DNA from: Pirellulales bacterium
Lineage (GTDB): Bacteria; Planctomycetota; Planctomycetia; Pirellulales; UBA7805
Length of the DNA: 33,283 bases
Assembly (NCBI GenBank): GCA_029245145.1
Contig: JAQWPY010000020.1
Span: forward strand, 1 to 33,283
Direction of reading: 5' to 3'
Shown here: piece by piece, positions 33,028 through 33,283 of the stretch
Numbering within the stretch: the stretch's first letter is position 1
Layout of the letters: the number at the start of each line of letters is the position of its first letter
Notes under the pieces: model-generated
Seen by the model: the letters and a program-made list of their open reading frames with translations, nothing else
Database searches by the model: none
What the model was told of the DNA's origin: nothing
Position numbers and translations under genes: made by a program

Positions 33028-33283
33028 TGGAGGCGGCGGGAATCGAACCCGCGTCCCGCGACATTTTCATGAAAGCTTCTACGCACATAGTCGATTGTTT
33101 AATTCTCGCTCGCGTGGACTCCAACCGACAGGATGCCACCCGCGCTCGCCAGAAACTAATTAAACCTGAAGCGTGTCCGGCAATGACTTCAGGCGATTCG
33201 GAATTGGTGACCAGCTTTCAGGCCTCTCCGATGAAAGCCATCAGCCGGGGACGCCTATATTTAGGCGGCCAGTGCGAAGTTAC
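33028..33283 (-). ncRNA. ssrA: tmRNA (ssrA), 5' part cut by window end
   Basis: On the minus strand the 3' end reads GGACGCGGGTTCGATTCCCG then CCGCCTCCA, the TΨC arm and acceptor strand typical of tmRNA, with A73 at 33028 and no encoded CCA. Upstream, the last codons of the tag coding region are visible at 33264-33283 and read N-F-A-L-A-A followed by TAA (33263-33261). This matches the tag C terminus recognised by ClpXP-type proteases. The pseudoknot region lies between. The tRNA-like 5' half and the resume codon lie beyond the window. Together with SmpB it rescues stalled ribosomes. Confidence 0.95.

Overview
The window looks like ordinary chromosome from a planctomycete, probably from the Pirellulales/Pirellulaceae side of the phylum. 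This is inferred from gene content, not from a marker-gene search. Planctomycete-type families present are a DUF1559 prepilin-like protein, a very large PQQ-propeller protein with an N-terminal LamG-like domain, a Tat-exported Gfo/Idh/MocA oxidoreductase and an exported nickel superoxide dismutase. Several small exported proteins have no recognisable family. Coding density is high, genes alternate strand often, and there are no insertion sequences, prophage genes or CRISPR arrays.

Layout. 0-5 kb: comF and a DUF502 membrane protein (minus), then a PLP aminotransferase followed by an LptF/LptG-type permease, then pdxH (plus). 5-12 kb: a GT39-type membrane glycosyltransferase, an unknown acidic protein, a potassium channel divergent from a bestrophin-like channel, an exported unknown protein and an M29 aminopeptidase. 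12-18 kb: nickel SOD, a GNAT acetyltransferase, a Gfo/Idh/MocA oxidoreductase and a 1184-residue propeller protein. 18-23 kb: a YgiQ-type radical SAM protein, a small HMA-domain lipoprotein interrupted by an in-frame TGA, a NagD-type HAD phosphatase, an AT-rich methyltransferase and tRNA-His. 23-29 kb: a ROK sugar kinase, lepA, yjbQ and ybaK (convergent with lepA), a voltage-gated-type potassium channel overlapping a cinA/pncC gene, and a CbiX-type chelatase. 29-33 kb: DUF1559 and DUF1499 proteins (divergent), an exported protein with a possible Cys-His-Asn site, a methyltransferase, and the 3' part of ssrA (tmRNA) running off the window end.

The most interesting item is at 20557-20889 (minus). 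A lipoprotein with a heavy-metal-associated (HMA) domain has TGA exactly where the first metal-binding Cys is expected. The HMA fold continues in frame for 61 further codons. A 6-bp hairpin with a GGU loop starts 14 nt after the TGA, which fits the general rules for bacterial SECIS elements. It is therefore a strong selenoprotein candidate that ordinary gene calling would truncate or miss. Other points are a nickel SOD whose metal-binding His1 would be exposed by signal peptidase, a degenerate methyltransferase-like domain inserted between two PQQ propellers, and a hairpin immediately upstream of lepA.

Most genes here are independent housekeeping or envelope functions. Likely co-transcribed pairs are aminotransferase-lptF, ybaK-yjbQ, the potassium channel with cinA, and tRNA-His with the methyltransferase behind it.
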